Source: Glandiceps talaboti
Taxonomy: Eukaryota > Hemichordata > Enteropneusta > Spengelidae
Direction of reading: 5' to 3'
Assembly (NCBI RefSeq): GCF_964340395.1
Contig: NC_135556.1
Span: 11,920,910 to 11,984,909, forward strand
Length of the DNA: 64,000 nt
The position numbers and the translations under genes are program-made. The notes below the pieces were generated by a model, which was not told the origin of the DNA, ran no database searches, and was given only the letters and a program-made list of their open reading frames with translations. This document shows positions 23,393-36,409 of the stretch, piece by piece (within the stretch, counting starts at the first letter, position 1; each line of letters starts with the position of its first letter).

Positions 23393-25960
23393 GACCAACA
23401 GTGAGACAGAAGCAAGTTTATATTAATTACTTGTCCTTTATCATCACTCATTATAGTCAGATAAGGCATCAATCTAACGTAATGTAAACATTTAATCCAA
23501 TACCAGTTGGTAACCTAATATTATGAACTGTTGACCTTAAATTCTATGTCATGGTGCTAAGGATAATTAAATCCAATATGTGTTGGTGTTTATCAGCCAG
23601 CTCACTGTAAAAATAACCTTGTTAGAGGTTGTAAGAGAAATACACACTCAAATTTATATCTAATAAGGTTTCTCAATGGTCTCAAAGTTGTCCGAGGGCG
23701 GGGTATGTACATGCAAATCTCATTGGACAGTGCTTAGGCTGTTGTCTAAAGACAGCATATTACACACGTACCAATGATTTTACTGACCCATCGATGCATG
23801 CAAATACTCACTCGTCATACTAATATCCCAATACACTACACTTGCACTCACACATGGGACATGGTTTGAAATTAACTTTTTTTGTATGGTAGTCCTAGCG
23901 GGTTACCAATTTCAGAAATTGGTGACCTGAGTAGTCCCATATTCACTCTTTTAGGAGGAAAAAGACTCTCAGGACGGGCCAGCTAAATGTCAATAAGTGA
24001 ATGGGTCATATATTCCACATAAATTTCCTATATTATGACTGCATACTGTCAACAGATTTATCTACAAGTAACCTATATCCAATGATGTGCAATATGAACA
24101 TTTATACATCAACAACTCATATTTATGACTAAATAATTGTAACCTTCAATTTGACATTTTTCAGTTTTAAAAAAAAGTTGTTATATGTGTAATGGAGTTA
24201 ATTGCCACTAAATCATAATGGTATGATACATCCTGAACAGTATTGAATCACCTGTGGATAAATGTATTTGTGCTGTTGTATAGTGCAATAAAATTAAATC
24301 CTATCACATTGATTTTGGGAGTGCGTAAAAAAAATTAGCACCTAAAAAATTAGCACCTTCAATGTCATTATGATTTTAGCCTATTTCCTTTACTACTTAT
24401 GGACAAAATTAACTTTTAAATAATTATAACATGTACAGTCAAATTATTGGTCTGCATATTTTAATAATTTTCAGTAAATATATAATGTTGGTGTCTGATC
24501 AAAAAATTATATTCTAGTTATACAGTTAAGTGCTGATTTTAACAAAGGTTTTATCAAACCATGAAATATATCTTTCAAATCCAGTCATACGTCATTCCTG
24601 CATGATTCAGTTTGAAAGACAAGGGTAACATAATTGCCAAACATAGGCCTAATTGGAGATGACCTACAGAATGATAATCAATAATTGTACAAATTCTATA
24701 CAGGAGTGACAACTCCTCGAATGGGCATTCTCTTTTTTTTTTTATCTATTTGACATTTTGGACTTGTGACTTAAAGGTCAAGTGGGTGGAAATTTAACAC
24801 TTTATAAAAAAGCTTTTATTATATAGAATGGAAGGACAAAACAGGTATTAAAATGAGTCAAACAAATGTTGGCAATTTAAAATGCTAGAAATATGTAACA
24901 CATTTTTAAATTAAATATGATGGCCATTTTGTTTAACACATAAATTTATTTCATAATTCCCATAGCTTTGTTTGTTTGTTTGTTTTCTTTGTTTTTTCCT
25001 CTCATTGGAAAAAAATGTAAGGCAATCTAGTAACACATTCAAAGATGTTAAATCACAAATTCAAATGAGCTTAAAGGCTTGAAGTCTGGATTAAGATTAA
25101 CATTTAAATGTGACAAACAGTTGTCTGGTGGAGCTAAACAAAAAGTTGATCCTGGTCAAAAGACTAGTTCTAGGCTAATCTGTTTGGTTAGCTCATTTAG
25201 AAGATAGCACGACTGCAAGAACCTAAGGATTGAATCACAGGCTTTTAAATGACAGTTTACTAAATAAATGTTTTTATTTGCAAAACCTTAAATTGTTCAG
25301 TATATTTTCACATTCAACAATAAACCACAGACCATCATGGCTGTTCCAGTGGTTCTTTCAATTGAAAGAAGGAAAACGATTATTAGTTAGTCAAATGGGT
25401 CCATAAATGTTTAATATCAAGTTTGGCATGTACTATGTAACCTTACAAATATGATTTGTTACCCTTTCAAACTGTGACATAGTATAATTGCAACTGCATA
25501 CTACAAATTTGAAATCACTTCTTGAAGTTCAAATATTCAGTCATTCCTTTTTTCCATTTGTTAAAGTGATTAATTCAAACATTCCATGGCCTACTTTGTT
25601 CTACTTCTGGTACACTTTACATAAAGCTTATTCAACCCCTTAGCATACCATGTACCAGTGCATAATCCTGTTTGTAAACAGAGTAAGTCAATTCTCTCAT
25701 TGCCCCCTTCCCTTTTCCCTTTCCTTCCCTTCCCTTTCCCCTGGAGGAGGATTCGTACAGTGTCTGAACATGTCGAAAGTTTATCCGTCTGCAAGCAGGA
25801 CAAACCCAGAGGACAAACCAGTGCATCCAGGACTTTGAAATGATACACAGTGACATAAAAGATGATCTGGGGGTAGTTAATTTTGTTTATGCGCTACAAT
25901 AAATACTTAGTCTACATCCCTGCCTATCAATCTTATCACTAGCCAGATGTCTGCAATGGT
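23393..25960. other. No gene recognised
   Basis: AT-rich sequence upstream of the WAP-Frizzled gene. A piece of hAT-like MITE is at 23868-23945 (TGAAATTAACTTTTTTTG, then ACCAATTTCAGAAATTGGT palindrome). A pyrimidine-rich stretch lies at 25700-25742. The short overlapping open frames near 25591-25856 are low complexity. Confidence 0.5.
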
Positions 25961-25962
25961 TC

Positions 25963-26052
25963 CTATATAACCAGCTGTTGTAACCACAGAACCATCACAC
26001 CCAACATGACGTAGATATGAACATAAAACCAATACAAAGTGACAGTCGGTTC
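25963..26052 (-). CDS. Possible terminal exon with a membrane segment
   Basis: A strong acceptor (ATTTTCTTTTTAG) is followed in phase 0 by 29 codons and a stop. The peptide is EPTVTLYW, then a hydrophobic stretch FYVHIYVMLGVMVLWLQ, then QLVI, like a C-terminal membrane anchor. It could be the last exon of the minus-strand gene suggested by exons at 45.2 and 41.7 kb. I found no unbroken chain of exons to prove it. In another phase it encodes a different 18-residue hydrophobic tail. A chance open frame is possible. Confidence 0.25.
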   Translation of the reverse strand, partial: EPTVTLYWFYVHIYVMLGVMVLWLQQLVI

Positions 26053-26059
26053 CTAAAAA

Positions 26060-28700
26060 GAAAATAATTCAATGAAACCAAAGATCACACGTATATCACA
26101 GCTATCACAATATCAGTTTCAGCCATAAAATGGTGACATGGGAGCTTTTGGGAGGATTAAGTTTTCAACCCCTTGTCTGTTTATAGATGTGAACAGTCTT
26201 CAAAAATAGTGCCATATAAATAAAGAACGTGAATCAAATAATATCACATCAAGCAAACAGGTCAATATTGCAGAGACCTAATTCCTGACCCATACATGTA
26301 GGTCAATATTGCCATGGCCTATACCATATGCTTGTCAATGTTTAATTTTGGCCATGTCAATCTTTTCTCTACACTAGTCCTAGACATTTGCCCCAACAGT
26401 TCTGTACTCAAATCTCAATTTAGACTACAAGTTGTAAGTAACAATAATTGCCTAGAATTCTATCCTGTGGGGATTCTGCTCCTGCCATTCACCTACCATG
26501 CCTGGCATTTTGCTAGTGGTTGTCTACTCAAACCTTAGATTAGATTAGATAAGAATTTCCTGCAGTGATGATTGAATAGCATAATTTTGTTCCAATTACT
26601 GGTGACGTTTATATTGACGTCATTTCACAGCAGGAAAACTTAAAAATCCAAATAGATTTGTGCCTGATTTCTACATGTCTAGATAGCTTAATTAAAGTAA
26701 ATGGTCGCTAGTAAAGGTCAGCGGTGGTAGGGTAATGGTAATGGAGAGAGAAAACACCAGTACTACTAGGCTAAAGTACTTATGGACAAACCTATTCATC
26801 CATCAAAAAACTTTATTTCCATGTACAATTGGTTGATCCTGTCTACTAAGCATGCTAGAGCTCTAATGTTCCTCATTGATTCAGATCGCATATGGTGATA
26901 TGCCACAGAAATCACCTAGCACAGTGGGTAGATTTAAAACCCAGTAAGAATTAGCAGCCCGTTTTCTGATCATCATTTTGTTTAAAGAAAATATTGAATT
27001 CAGATGTTTATAAGCGAGTGTTGATAAAAGACAAAGCCAAAATCAACCAAGCTAAGGAATTCGGATATTAATATTGCACTCTGAGAACACCTCTGTCTGA
27101 AAACTGTGAAAGAAAGTAACTTGATCATTTTTACTGTATTATAGGATGTTTCAGAATGTTTTAAGAGTTCACATTTCTGTGCTTGTCCAGATGCTGGGTA
27201 CAGAAGTATTCGACTACAAGATTACCACCTAGCTACATATCACATGATCTGTGATTTTGCTTCACTTCTCAATAATTGCTTAATTGTAATACTTATATCA
27301 ATGTGAAACTATTACTGTGATTTGAAAATATACATTCAAACTGATTGGTCACAATGGGGAGTGATAGCATACTATTTGACTATATATTCAAATGAAGTCA
27401 TTAATATGTAAATGTGCACTCATTACTCAGATGAACACCAAAGTTTACATTTTTACATTTACATGTCAATGTTCAATGTCTACAAACAAGTATGCTGATA
27501 ATTGGGGGTTGGAGGAGGGGGGTGGGGGGGGGGGGGGGGGGGGTTGGAGGGGGTTGGCTATTAACAGGTCAATGCTAATATAGTATTATATGTGGTTAGT
27601 GAGAAGTGGAGCGAAATCACAGATCATGATATAGACCGATTAATATGAGAAGTGAATTGTTGCCTATGATTTTAAGATCTGTAACAATTAAACCATATAT
27701 GTTCTGCATGCTCACAGACAGAGTAAATTGGGACTGGATTGTAACATCAGACATTGTCTCTCCACATCGAATCCAGTCCTGGACTTAAATAATTACTCTG
27801 TCTGCCAGCAGAACTACTGTAAACAAGTATTGCTGTCACAATGGAAATTTGACTACAAGAATCTGAAAACAATACAAGTGCAGTAGACACAAGCCTTGTA
27901 ACTGGAGTCAAAACAGGAAAGCCCCATGCAAGCAAAGATAAAAAAAAATATACCATATCAATACCCTCAATCATTATTCATCATGTGCTGCCTATTAAGT
28001 TTTATTTTGACATCCTTGGAATCTAATGTCCATCTCTGGTTCAAATGAAGTCATCATTTTTTATCCTTTTTAAAAAAAATGTGAGTCATCCATATTACGA
28101 ATGTATGACTGGAGACCGGTTGAACTCGTAGAGTTTAATAGAAAACATTTCAAATATATAATATCAATTACTCGGTGCTAACTATAACTAATGTGTTTAT
28201 AAATTGTTCAAGACAGCATCATACAATATGTTTGTAAAAATAAATATTTCAGAATTTTTCTCAATGACCCAGAAGTCTAAACTGCATGAAGCAAAACCAA
28301 GCCAACATGTGGGGGGCAACACATGGAGTCTTTGTATCAAGCTTCTGAAGTTAGACAGTCAGTGTCTTTGTTTCTACAAAGATGCCAATAAGAAGTCATA
28401 CAGTGTATAGGCCTTGACATCAACTCCCAGAACACTGGCATGCTGGTAATCTTGACCTCTGGTGACACGAATCCCTGCATCATGCAGCTAGTTGTATTAA
28501 AGTAGTCATTCCATCACAGTATTAATTTTCACTGCGGCCATGAGAATGACCGCTATATGGACTCCACCCGGGAATTGCTCTACTTCCATCCAATACACAT
28601 ACTAGTAACAGTACATAGTACATACATACACGACAGTACATAGTGACTCTACACAAATAGATTCACACCACACATACACATACCAAACCATCACAGAGTT
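26060..28700. other. No gene recognised
   Basis: AT-rich sequence with a G-rich tract at about 27508-27556 (runs of G on the plus strand). No repeat family recognised. Confidence 0.5.
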
Positions 28701-28717
28701 CATAAGACTTCACTTAC

Positions 28718-28874
28718 CAGAAACTTTTCCTTGAATTTTAACGGTATATCTGCGGTAGGACAACGCAGAGGTTGACTTGTACAATACTGTCTTGCGATGT
28801 TATTCTGTCATGGAGCTGTGTGTTCCTAGTACGAAGTACCACTCCACAGCTGGATAGATCATGCCTTGTAGGAC
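28718..28874 (-). other. Candidate noncoding exon upstream of the WAP-Frizzled gene
   Basis: Bounded on the minus strand by acceptor CATTTGTTTCAAG and a strong donor TTTCTG|GTAAGTG. All frames have stops, so if real it is a 5' untranslated exon. Its position upstream of 22.7 kb on the same strand makes the WAP-Frizzled gene the natural owner, but this rests on splice-site quality alone. Confidence 0.3.
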
Positions 28875-28879
28875 CTTGA

Positions 28880-31145
28880 AACAAATGTGTACTATCATAT
28901 GTCAGTTTATATATACATGTATGATGCATTGGAGCAAACTATTCCATCAGAGGGGGATGTTTACAAAAGTGGACAAGATGGTTCGTATTTTATTTTCATA
29001 TCAAGTAATAATCAAACTTTAACACTACAAACTTGACTTTCATCTGATTTCTAGTACTTTTTCATTCATGACATAAAAGATGCACGAAACAAATAAATAA
29101 GATTTACACATTATCGAGAACCTCTCCCCCTGCATATAATGGAATCTTCAATACTGCTATGGGCTGCTGTATGACTCTACTATAAACTTTTTAGTTCTTA
29201 CAAATCTTCACATTTGATTGGCAGCTAGTTAAGGGATTGTTTTCGGCATCAGTAGCTGGCTGGCTTATTAAATACTGCAGAAGTGTGTTCACTAAAGCAA
29301 TTTTGAAATTATTCAATATACCATCCAAGTACACCAATTTTTACCAGACCTGGCCTACATCATGAAGAATGAGTGTTTCCTATACACTTCCATGTATAGT
29401 GTTAATAACGGAACATAGAATTTGACTTTATGAGCATTATCTGCATATATCTTTATCCATGAACTAAAATTCCAAGTGTGTCATCCTTAGCGAGTATTAT
29501 AAAATTGGCAAAAAGATTGCGTGGCCATGGTAGGTGCTTCAATTTTCAATAGTTCTCCTGCTATCAAAGTTAGTATGATCTCATCTAACTCTAGTGGTCT
29601 CGTTATCCAGGACAGACAGCCAAATAGCCTAAACACTCGCCATGTTCACTACCACAGGCTACACTGTTTGTTAACATTGGGCTCAACGGTGTAGTCAAAC
29701 CTACAAGTCTCGGGGCTTGGAGTAAAAAAAATCAACAAAAAAATTGTTTGTGTTTGTTTGAGAAATTATCAATACATAATTACAAAAGCATGTATTTTAT
29801 ACTTGATGTTTGATAATTCAAGAAAAACATTTTTCACAACACTGAAATAAAAAGTTTAGCCAAAATATCATAAAAAACAAGGAAAACAAGTTTGAATCAC
29901 GAACGAGATAAAATGTAAGAATGACTGTTCATAGACTCTGCATGGTTTCTTAGTTACAAATGAAAATTTCAACTCACAGAGTTAAAACAATTTTTGGATG
30001 TGAATATAGATTTCTGCTGACGTCTTGCTAAGCTTTGTCATTGCTTTTGACTAAGAGTCAGTGAGTAGAAAGTTTTATTAGAAATAAAAAAGTATACTTT
30101 TAAACAGCGAGAGTTCAAATCACAGCCTGGATCTCAGTATGACTAATTACACCTTTAGGCTTATTTCACTCCTGCAAGTAACTAGCTATAATGACTTCAA
30201 TCTAAACACTATGTATGTGGTCATCATGTTTATCCAATATCACAAATATCACCAATAATTGAATTTGAAAATAGCACAAAAGGTTCATTATTCTGAGCGG
30301 GTAATTACAATGTTCGATTATTAGAGGTGTTTTCTATCAAGTGAATGAACTGATGACTATCTATAATGATTCAGTATACTAACGAAATGGTGATCTCTTA
30401 TCAATGATAAGCAAAAATTTGTGAAGTGCCAGAATCCATAATGCTATATTGTTCAAAAGAGATATGAAATAAAGTCCAGCTTAAAATGACCAAACCAAAA
30501 AAAGATTGTTCTACTGTAAAAAAGAAAATGGATGTATGATGTAAAAGTGAAAAGATAAAACAAAAACAATTATTCAAAAGAGATACGAAGATAAAAAAAA
30601 TAGATGCAAAAATAAATTAAAATGTTCAATTTTTAAAAAAATAGTTCCTGAATATCAAAACTGTGAGAAAAACTGTGAGTTTTGGGGGATCCAACCACAT
30701 TGGTTTATTATACCTCAAACTAAGCCAAGTTGAACCCTTCTGGAATTTATACTCTTGTCGTTCTCAGAGTAACACCATGAGTCTCACAACAACATGCACC
30801 TTAGTAACGTCAGTAGTTCTACGGTTCTCAAAATATGTGTCCAAATATTCAGAACTGCTCTTATTTTCCCCCTTTTTTTCTTAAATTTAGCTTACACATG
30901 CATAATTATATTATTCTCCAATGTTTTGCTATATTCAGCTGGAAAATATTTGTAACCAACCTAAGGATTTTTGTTACTAAACATGTACTCATCTTCGATT
31001 TGTAGTTAGGTAACAAGGCCCCTTATGTAACCTTGGCCGAGTGAAGAAAACGTACATTACAGAATAATATCTAATGATATAGTTCCTGATCAATGTCACA
31101 AATATGAAGTGAAACAATCTGAATTTTTATTCTCACTTATTCACT
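28880..31145. other. No gene recognised
   Basis: AT-rich sequence with no open frame over 75 codons, no repeat array and no recognisable element. Confidence 0.5.
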
Positions 31146-31149
31146 TCAT

Positions 31150-31193
31150 AAAACCATAGACAATAACGAGATCTCTCCAACATCTATGGTAAA
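31150..31193. repeat. Mini-palindrome, diverged copy
   Basis: AAAACCATAGA and TCTATGGTAAAAC arms with a degenerate centre (GAGATCTCTCCAAC). It ends like the better copies but lacks the GTGGAG core. Confidence 0.4.
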
Positions 31194-31227
31194 ACTTACA
31201 TGATCAGAAGAGGCAGTCAGCCATTAA

Positions 31228-31594
31228 TAGGCCTAATAAAAAAATTGTTTGGTTCTAGTTACCCAACCCTATCTAGTTTTTCCACCCTAAATTTTTTTTT
31301 CGATAAAAAAAATAATAAAATTGCGAAAATTGTGAAGTCTCACAAGAAATAGTAGATGTGAAAACTTAAAAAGGCAATATAAAACTATTCTTCCAATCTG
31401 TAATGGCTGTACATGTGGTAGGAAGAAACCAATAACACAGAGACCATATGGAAAACAAAGGAAAGCATAACTACCTGAACTAAACACTCACATATGAAAG
31501 ATAAATATATATAAAAAATAAAATAAAAAATCTACCTAGCCCATTATTCTAAAATTGAGTGTAATCGGAACCACACAATTTTTTTTGTTAGGCC
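31228..31594 (-). mobile_element. AGGCCTAA-type MITE, copy 3
   Basis: Complete copy. Left end ATAGGCCTAATAAAAAAATT and GTTTGGTTC; right end GTAATCGGAACCACACAA and TTTTTTTTGTTAGGCC. Terminal inverted repeats are about 30 bp. Interior blocks match copies 1, 2 and 4. Confidence 0.8.
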
Positions 31595-32024
31595 TTTTAA
31601 TTTAAATCTCCATGTAAAAAATCTTAAAAAACAACCTCACAATATAAAAACTTCCAGGATATGAAACTAGTATTTAATCTTTGTGGTTTAAGCAATATAT
31701 CACACAAACTGAGTAATTGAATAGGTTTATTGACATGACACTTACACAGTATGGGTTGGATATATTGACTGTGAATAAACTAAACTGTTTACATACCCTT
31801 GATTTAATGCAGATTGAACTATAAAGTAGTAGTGCTACTGAATGAATGTAGTGTAAACACTTATTGTTTTATATGCAAACGATGTAACTGTGTACTTTTG
31901 CAATCCATCCGTGTTGAAATCTACATCAATTAATTAAGTGATAGTGTACATTATGACAGATTAATTAACAGAAAGACATTTCCAGGACACAGAACTAACA
32001 CAATTGTATGTGTGTTCTTAGGAT

Positions 32025-32271
32025 AATCCTACAGTCACTTGTGGGCTAATATTCTATTCAAGGATGCATGGTACTAGTACAAAACGACTATGGTATTCAA
32101 TAAGTGTTTATCAATATTCTAACAATACCATTGTCGGTAGGCGCTTTCATAAAATTATATTCGTGAACATCCACTGATGAGTCTTTTTAGAATATTCATA
32201 AATGCCTAAAAATGCGATTGTCTTGAATGTGGACCATCCTTGAATAGAATAATTGCCCACAAGTGACTGGG
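32025..32271. mobile_element. CAGTCACTTGTG MITE
   Basis: Arms start CAGTCACTTGTGGGCTAATA and end with the complement (GCCCACAAGTGACTG). They continue inward through TTCTATTCAAGGATG and CATCCTTGAATAGAA, giving terminal inverted repeats of about 35 bp with a two-base indel. A solitary end of the same family is at 48911-48950. Confidence 0.75.
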
Positions 32272-32527
32272 AATATTCCCATGAACTGCAACAATTTAGA
32301 ACATCCAGATTACTATATATTGCTTACTTTTACATTTTTTTACTTTACATTTCCATGCCATTTCAAAACTTTGGCTCTCTTCATTAGTAGCATGGTACTA
32401 AAGTTTGCACAATGTATTGCTATGAAATTGGGAAACCTGGCTAGAGTTTTCCTATGTACATACTTTATCAACAAAAATTATATCCTTAGAGTTCTAGCAA
32501 TGTCACATCAGTTTTTGTTGTATACTA

Positions 32528-32912
32528 GTAGGCGTAAAAAAAATTGAGTGATTCCGATTACATTCAATTTTAGAATAGGTGGGGTAGGCAGATTTTTATT
32601 TATTTTTTTGTTCATATGTGAGTGTCTACATGTAGTTCAGGTAGTTATGTTTTCAGTTGTTTTCCATATCGTCTCTGTGTTATTGGTTTCTTCCCATCAG
32701 ATGTACAGCCATTACAGATTGAAAGAACAGTTTTATATTGTCTTTTTAATTTGATGTCAGTTTCCGCATCCACTATTTCTCTCAAGGCTTCACGGTTTTC
32801 ACGATTTTATTACTTTATTTCTCGAATACATAAAAAAAAGTTTAGGGTCAGAGTGAAAAACTAGGTGGGGATGGGTAACCGGAACCAAACAACTTTTTTT
32901 TTATTAGGCCTT
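32528..32912 (+). mobile_element. AGGCCTAA-type MITE, copy 4 (inverted)
   Basis: Same family as copy 3 but in opposite orientation, 0.9 kb away. Left end TAGGCGTAAAAAAAATTGAG, right end CGGAACCAAACAAC then TTATTAGGCC. The two facing copies could form a long-range hairpin. Confidence 0.8.
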
Positions 32913-33654
32913 AGTAACACATGAATTTAGTGAATTTTGTTTAATTTAAAATTTGAAGTTATATTTGTGCAAACAATACATTCCTTAGAGTAAATAAGAA
33001 TACACTTCATTGATTTATTAACTGTATTATCATGTCAAAAAAATATATTTTTCAGATATTTTTTAAACAGAGGATATTGTTACAATATCATCATTTACTT
33101 TACAAAATACTAGCCTTAGATTTAATATGTTTCAATCAAAAGTTTAACTCAACCTTTTAAGATCCCATGTATGAGACTTCTCCAGTCATAACATAAACTC
33201 ATACCTATTTATTTAACTTTTGAGGAAAAAATCTAACAGAAATAATAAAACTGATTTATTATGGTTTTTCAAAATAATCAACCCTAGCTAGGAACATGCG
33301 GTCATCACTCAGGTTAAGATGATGACTCCAATGATGGGTGAAAATCAATTTTTGTAGCTGTGAATTCAAAACCATTAATAAAACAAATGGTTCACAGTTT
33401 CCTGTTGACTTTAATCATAAACAGTGGAGAAGATTGTTAATTCTCCACACAGTGTCTTTGCTTTAATCATCATTTCTAAGTCATCCAGGCTGTCAAAAGT
33501 CTAATTATGAAATGGAAGCATCACCAACATGTATACATTTACACTTACTTTTTTCTTTATAAACATTTTTTTTTAAAACTTTTACATGACCCATCCTTTT
33601 TAAAATGTGACAATGAGAAACACCATATATCTATTATTTTTCCCCACCTGACAT

Positions 33655-33785
33655 GTTCTACGTGTTGTTACCATTTATTTCAATTTCACCCTGTGTCCTT
33701 TAGTTTGTCATTAGTTCTTTGTTAGTGCCTGGAGCTCGCTGGAGAACAGGAACATACACTTCATTATTATCATTTTATTGAGGCC
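33655..33785 (+). mobile_element. Retroelement 3' tail, copy 1
   Basis: Ends TGGAGCTCGCTGGAGAACAG, then TTCATTATTATCATTTTATT. A related tail is at 35440-35665 (TGGAACTCTTTGGAAAACAG, then ATTCACTTTATCATTATTA). Simple ATT-rich 3' ends after a conserved stretch are typical of CR1/L2-like LINEs or SINEs that use them. No coding part is attached. Confidence 0.45.
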
Positions 33786-33942
33786 GCCGTTAGCTGAAAC
33801 TGAATTTTTAACTCTAAAATGTCAATGTATAGAAGACAGTCATAATGCATTTATTATATACAACCATATCTTTACTAATTCTTTGAAATCTGCCCTGACA
33901 TCGCATGGCCTCCTGTCTTTTTATTTATCTATACCTTAATCT

Positions 33943-34051
33943 ATGAATATTCATGAGAGAGAAGAGATGATGATTCATGAATATTCATGAGAAAGGTGAG
34001 ATAATTAGGTAGTTCATGAATATACATGAGATATGCCTTATGAATATTCAT
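33943..34051. repeat. Array of ATGAATATTCAT palindromes
   Basis: The 12-bp palindrome ATGAATATTCAT occurs at 33943, 33977 and 34040, with a one-base variant (ATGAATATACAT) at 34016. Each is followed by GAG. Spacing is 34, 39 and 24 bp and the sequence between differs, so this is not a plain tandem repeat. Confidence 0.7.
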
Positions 34052-34059
34052 GAGGGAGG

Positions 34060-36335
34060 TAACAGATAAGGACACTTAATGTCACTTCTCTTCTTGAAAT
34101 ATTGATTGAAGAGATGTCGAGTTTGTTTTGAGAAGTACATTTCGATGGTTTGGTAACCATAGCAACAGCTGTAAGGCGAAAATCTGATTGAAATATAATT
34201 CTGATGCATTTCAACCACCATGATAAAATAACTGGGTATATCATACTAGCACACATTTGGTTTGACCAACATATTATCCTTCATCTCCAAATTTCGTTTT
34301 CAAATTCTGCATTATAATTCAGATCACAATCACCGTTTCTACAATGTGAATGAGAGTTCAACCAAAATGTAACATTGCTACTAGCAAGGCAATTTATACA
34401 CATGATCGTAATCACCACTTTCAAGGAAACAATACAAAGTCTGCAAATTATAGACCACTCACCCTGTGTGTGTTGTCATGAGCAACAGTGGCTAAGTTAC
34501 AAATCCATATTGGGACATGACAACTATATATGACTTCTTTCTTTTTTTTAATTTTAAAGGTATCAAGGTGTTTCAAAAAATATTTTGTCGATCCCATAAT
34601 GTCTGTTGGTACGGTGAAATTGTACAAAAATTTAAATAATAGAATTAAAGCTGCAGAGGCTGTAATTTTTGTTAACATTTTACAGTATAATTTCAGGTGT
34701 GGAAGATAACTCAACTACGTAAAAATACAATTTATAACCCTGCACTCTTTAATTAATCCTCAGGGTGGGGGTGGTGGTAGGGGGTAGGGGTGAGGGGTTT
34801 GTACACAAAAAAACACAAGTTGATAGAACAGGATTAAAACCTTAAACTTTACCAGAGATGAAATTGTTTATGAAAATAATTTGACTTGCATACCTGAAAG
34901 TCAAAGTTGAAACTGTAAACAAACACACATTATTACATAGCACTCGGAACAAAATGGAGGCTCGACCGCCTACATAAGGTTGAAATATGCAAGAATGAAT
35001 TGTATTTTTCTTACAGTCACTATTACCTGGGTCAACAATGCAATTGATCTTTGCTTCTTGTTTAATATTATAGAAAGTGGATTTCATTTCCAATATCAAA
35101 TGTTACCAAACACATAGCACTATTCTCTGAAATTTATTGAGTTATAAATATTGATAATCATAACAAAATGAAAATAAATGTGAGTGCTATATAGTACAAA
35201 TGTACCTGGAGAAAACACTTTGATTTTAAAGAGGTTACTTAAAACCAGCTGTGCTTATTACATTTGATGAGAACTATAAAATCTGTGTATGTACTTTGAA
35301 TACTGATCAAGTATATGATACATCTGGTAATATCAATGTTTTGATTTTTGCTGAATAGGCCATTGGTAATATATTTAATCATGTGCACTTAATTCATGAA
35401 ATGTACATGGTACACAGAAAAAATATCCCCATGGTCTTCTAGCTTCGTCACTCTCACTCTAAGTCTTCCTTCCACTCTGCCCTGTAAACTTATTACCTAT
35501 TTCAATATTAACTCTCACTCGACATTTACATACTTCTCTCTATACATCCTTCCATGTTTTCAAATTGTTTCTCTTTCATTTTGTTAGTTGTTCTGTGTCT
35601 GTGTGTCTGGAACTCTTTGGAAAACAGGAGCACTATAAATTCACTTTATCATTATTATTTTTATTCTCTGTGATGTGAATGTATATATGTAAACTTATTT
35701 CAGCTGATGTCATAATTAAACCGTTTTTGTGTTAAAATAAATTGGCATGAACATGGAATCACTTTTATTGGTAAATCTCGAGTGTAATAAAGACATATTC
35801 GTTCTGTGTGAATCAATGAAATTACTCACAAAATTGATTTGTCAATTTTAAGTTCACTTCAGTCAAAAATTGTTTATCAACCAAAATGTGACAAATTGTA
35901 TTTCCAGTAACATCTTTGCACATCAAAATAAATACATACATTGATAGTTTTCTTATATGTAATCATAGTGAGGAAGTTATATTTATCAAATTCAAATTTA
36001 GGCATTAGAATTTTTGTGCACAATGTTAATTTATGTTCAGCATAAATTATCTCAGTAGTGAGTACATAACCCTAGATATGAAAAAAAAAAGTTAAAAAGT
36101 TGAATGAAAAAACATACTTTACAGTTTACGGAAAACTTTAAGTGGCAGTTAATTTTCGGTACCAGTAACAGCATTTTTCGCCACACTAGAGAGTCAAAAT
36201 AGAACAAGCAGATTGACTTATTCTTACATGGATCATATGTAGTGTGTGAAGCATAAGTCATGGTGTCAACAATGAAACTGAATGATTGTTATTTTTATGA
36301 TGTACATAGCTCATAATATTCCATATCAGGTATCA
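34060..36335. other. No confident gene
   Basis: AT-rich. It contains the second retroelement tail (35440-35665) and several isolated splice-like signals on the minus strand. Examples are TGTTTACAG before 34913 and a 50-bp stretch at 36228-36277 bounded by CATTCAG and CAT|GTAAGAA. None could be linked into a gene. Confidence 0.4.
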
Positions 36336-36341
36336 AATTGC

Positions 36342-36377
36342 GTACCCAACCCCCAACCCCCAACCCCCAACCCCTAC
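36342..36377. repeat. Short CCCCAAC tandem repeat
   Basis: ACCCCCAACCCCCAACCCCC-type run of about five units, then degenerate CCTAACCCAACTCAACCC to about 36402. The minus strand reads GGGGGTT units, which could fold as a G-quadruplex. It is much too short and internal to be a telomere. Confidence 0.8.
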
Positions 36378-36409
36378 CTAACCCAACTCAACCCAACCCA
36401 ATTGCAGCC

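Noticed and set aside
25591-25856. Overlapping open frames on both strands
   Set aside because: They cross a CCCTTCC-rich stretch; composition is low complexity and no splice context was seen.
31287-31487. Similar peptides (LCVIGFF..VQPLQI) in several open frames
   Set aside because: They are the same stretch of copies of one MITE; similarity comes from shared DNA and frames are not conserved as coding.
34448-34714. Minus-strand frame with a plausible peptide (LFKFLYNFTVPTDIMGSTKY)
   Set aside because: Acceptor CTCTGCAG is fair, but no donor closes it in frame before a lysine run, and no neighbour exon fits.
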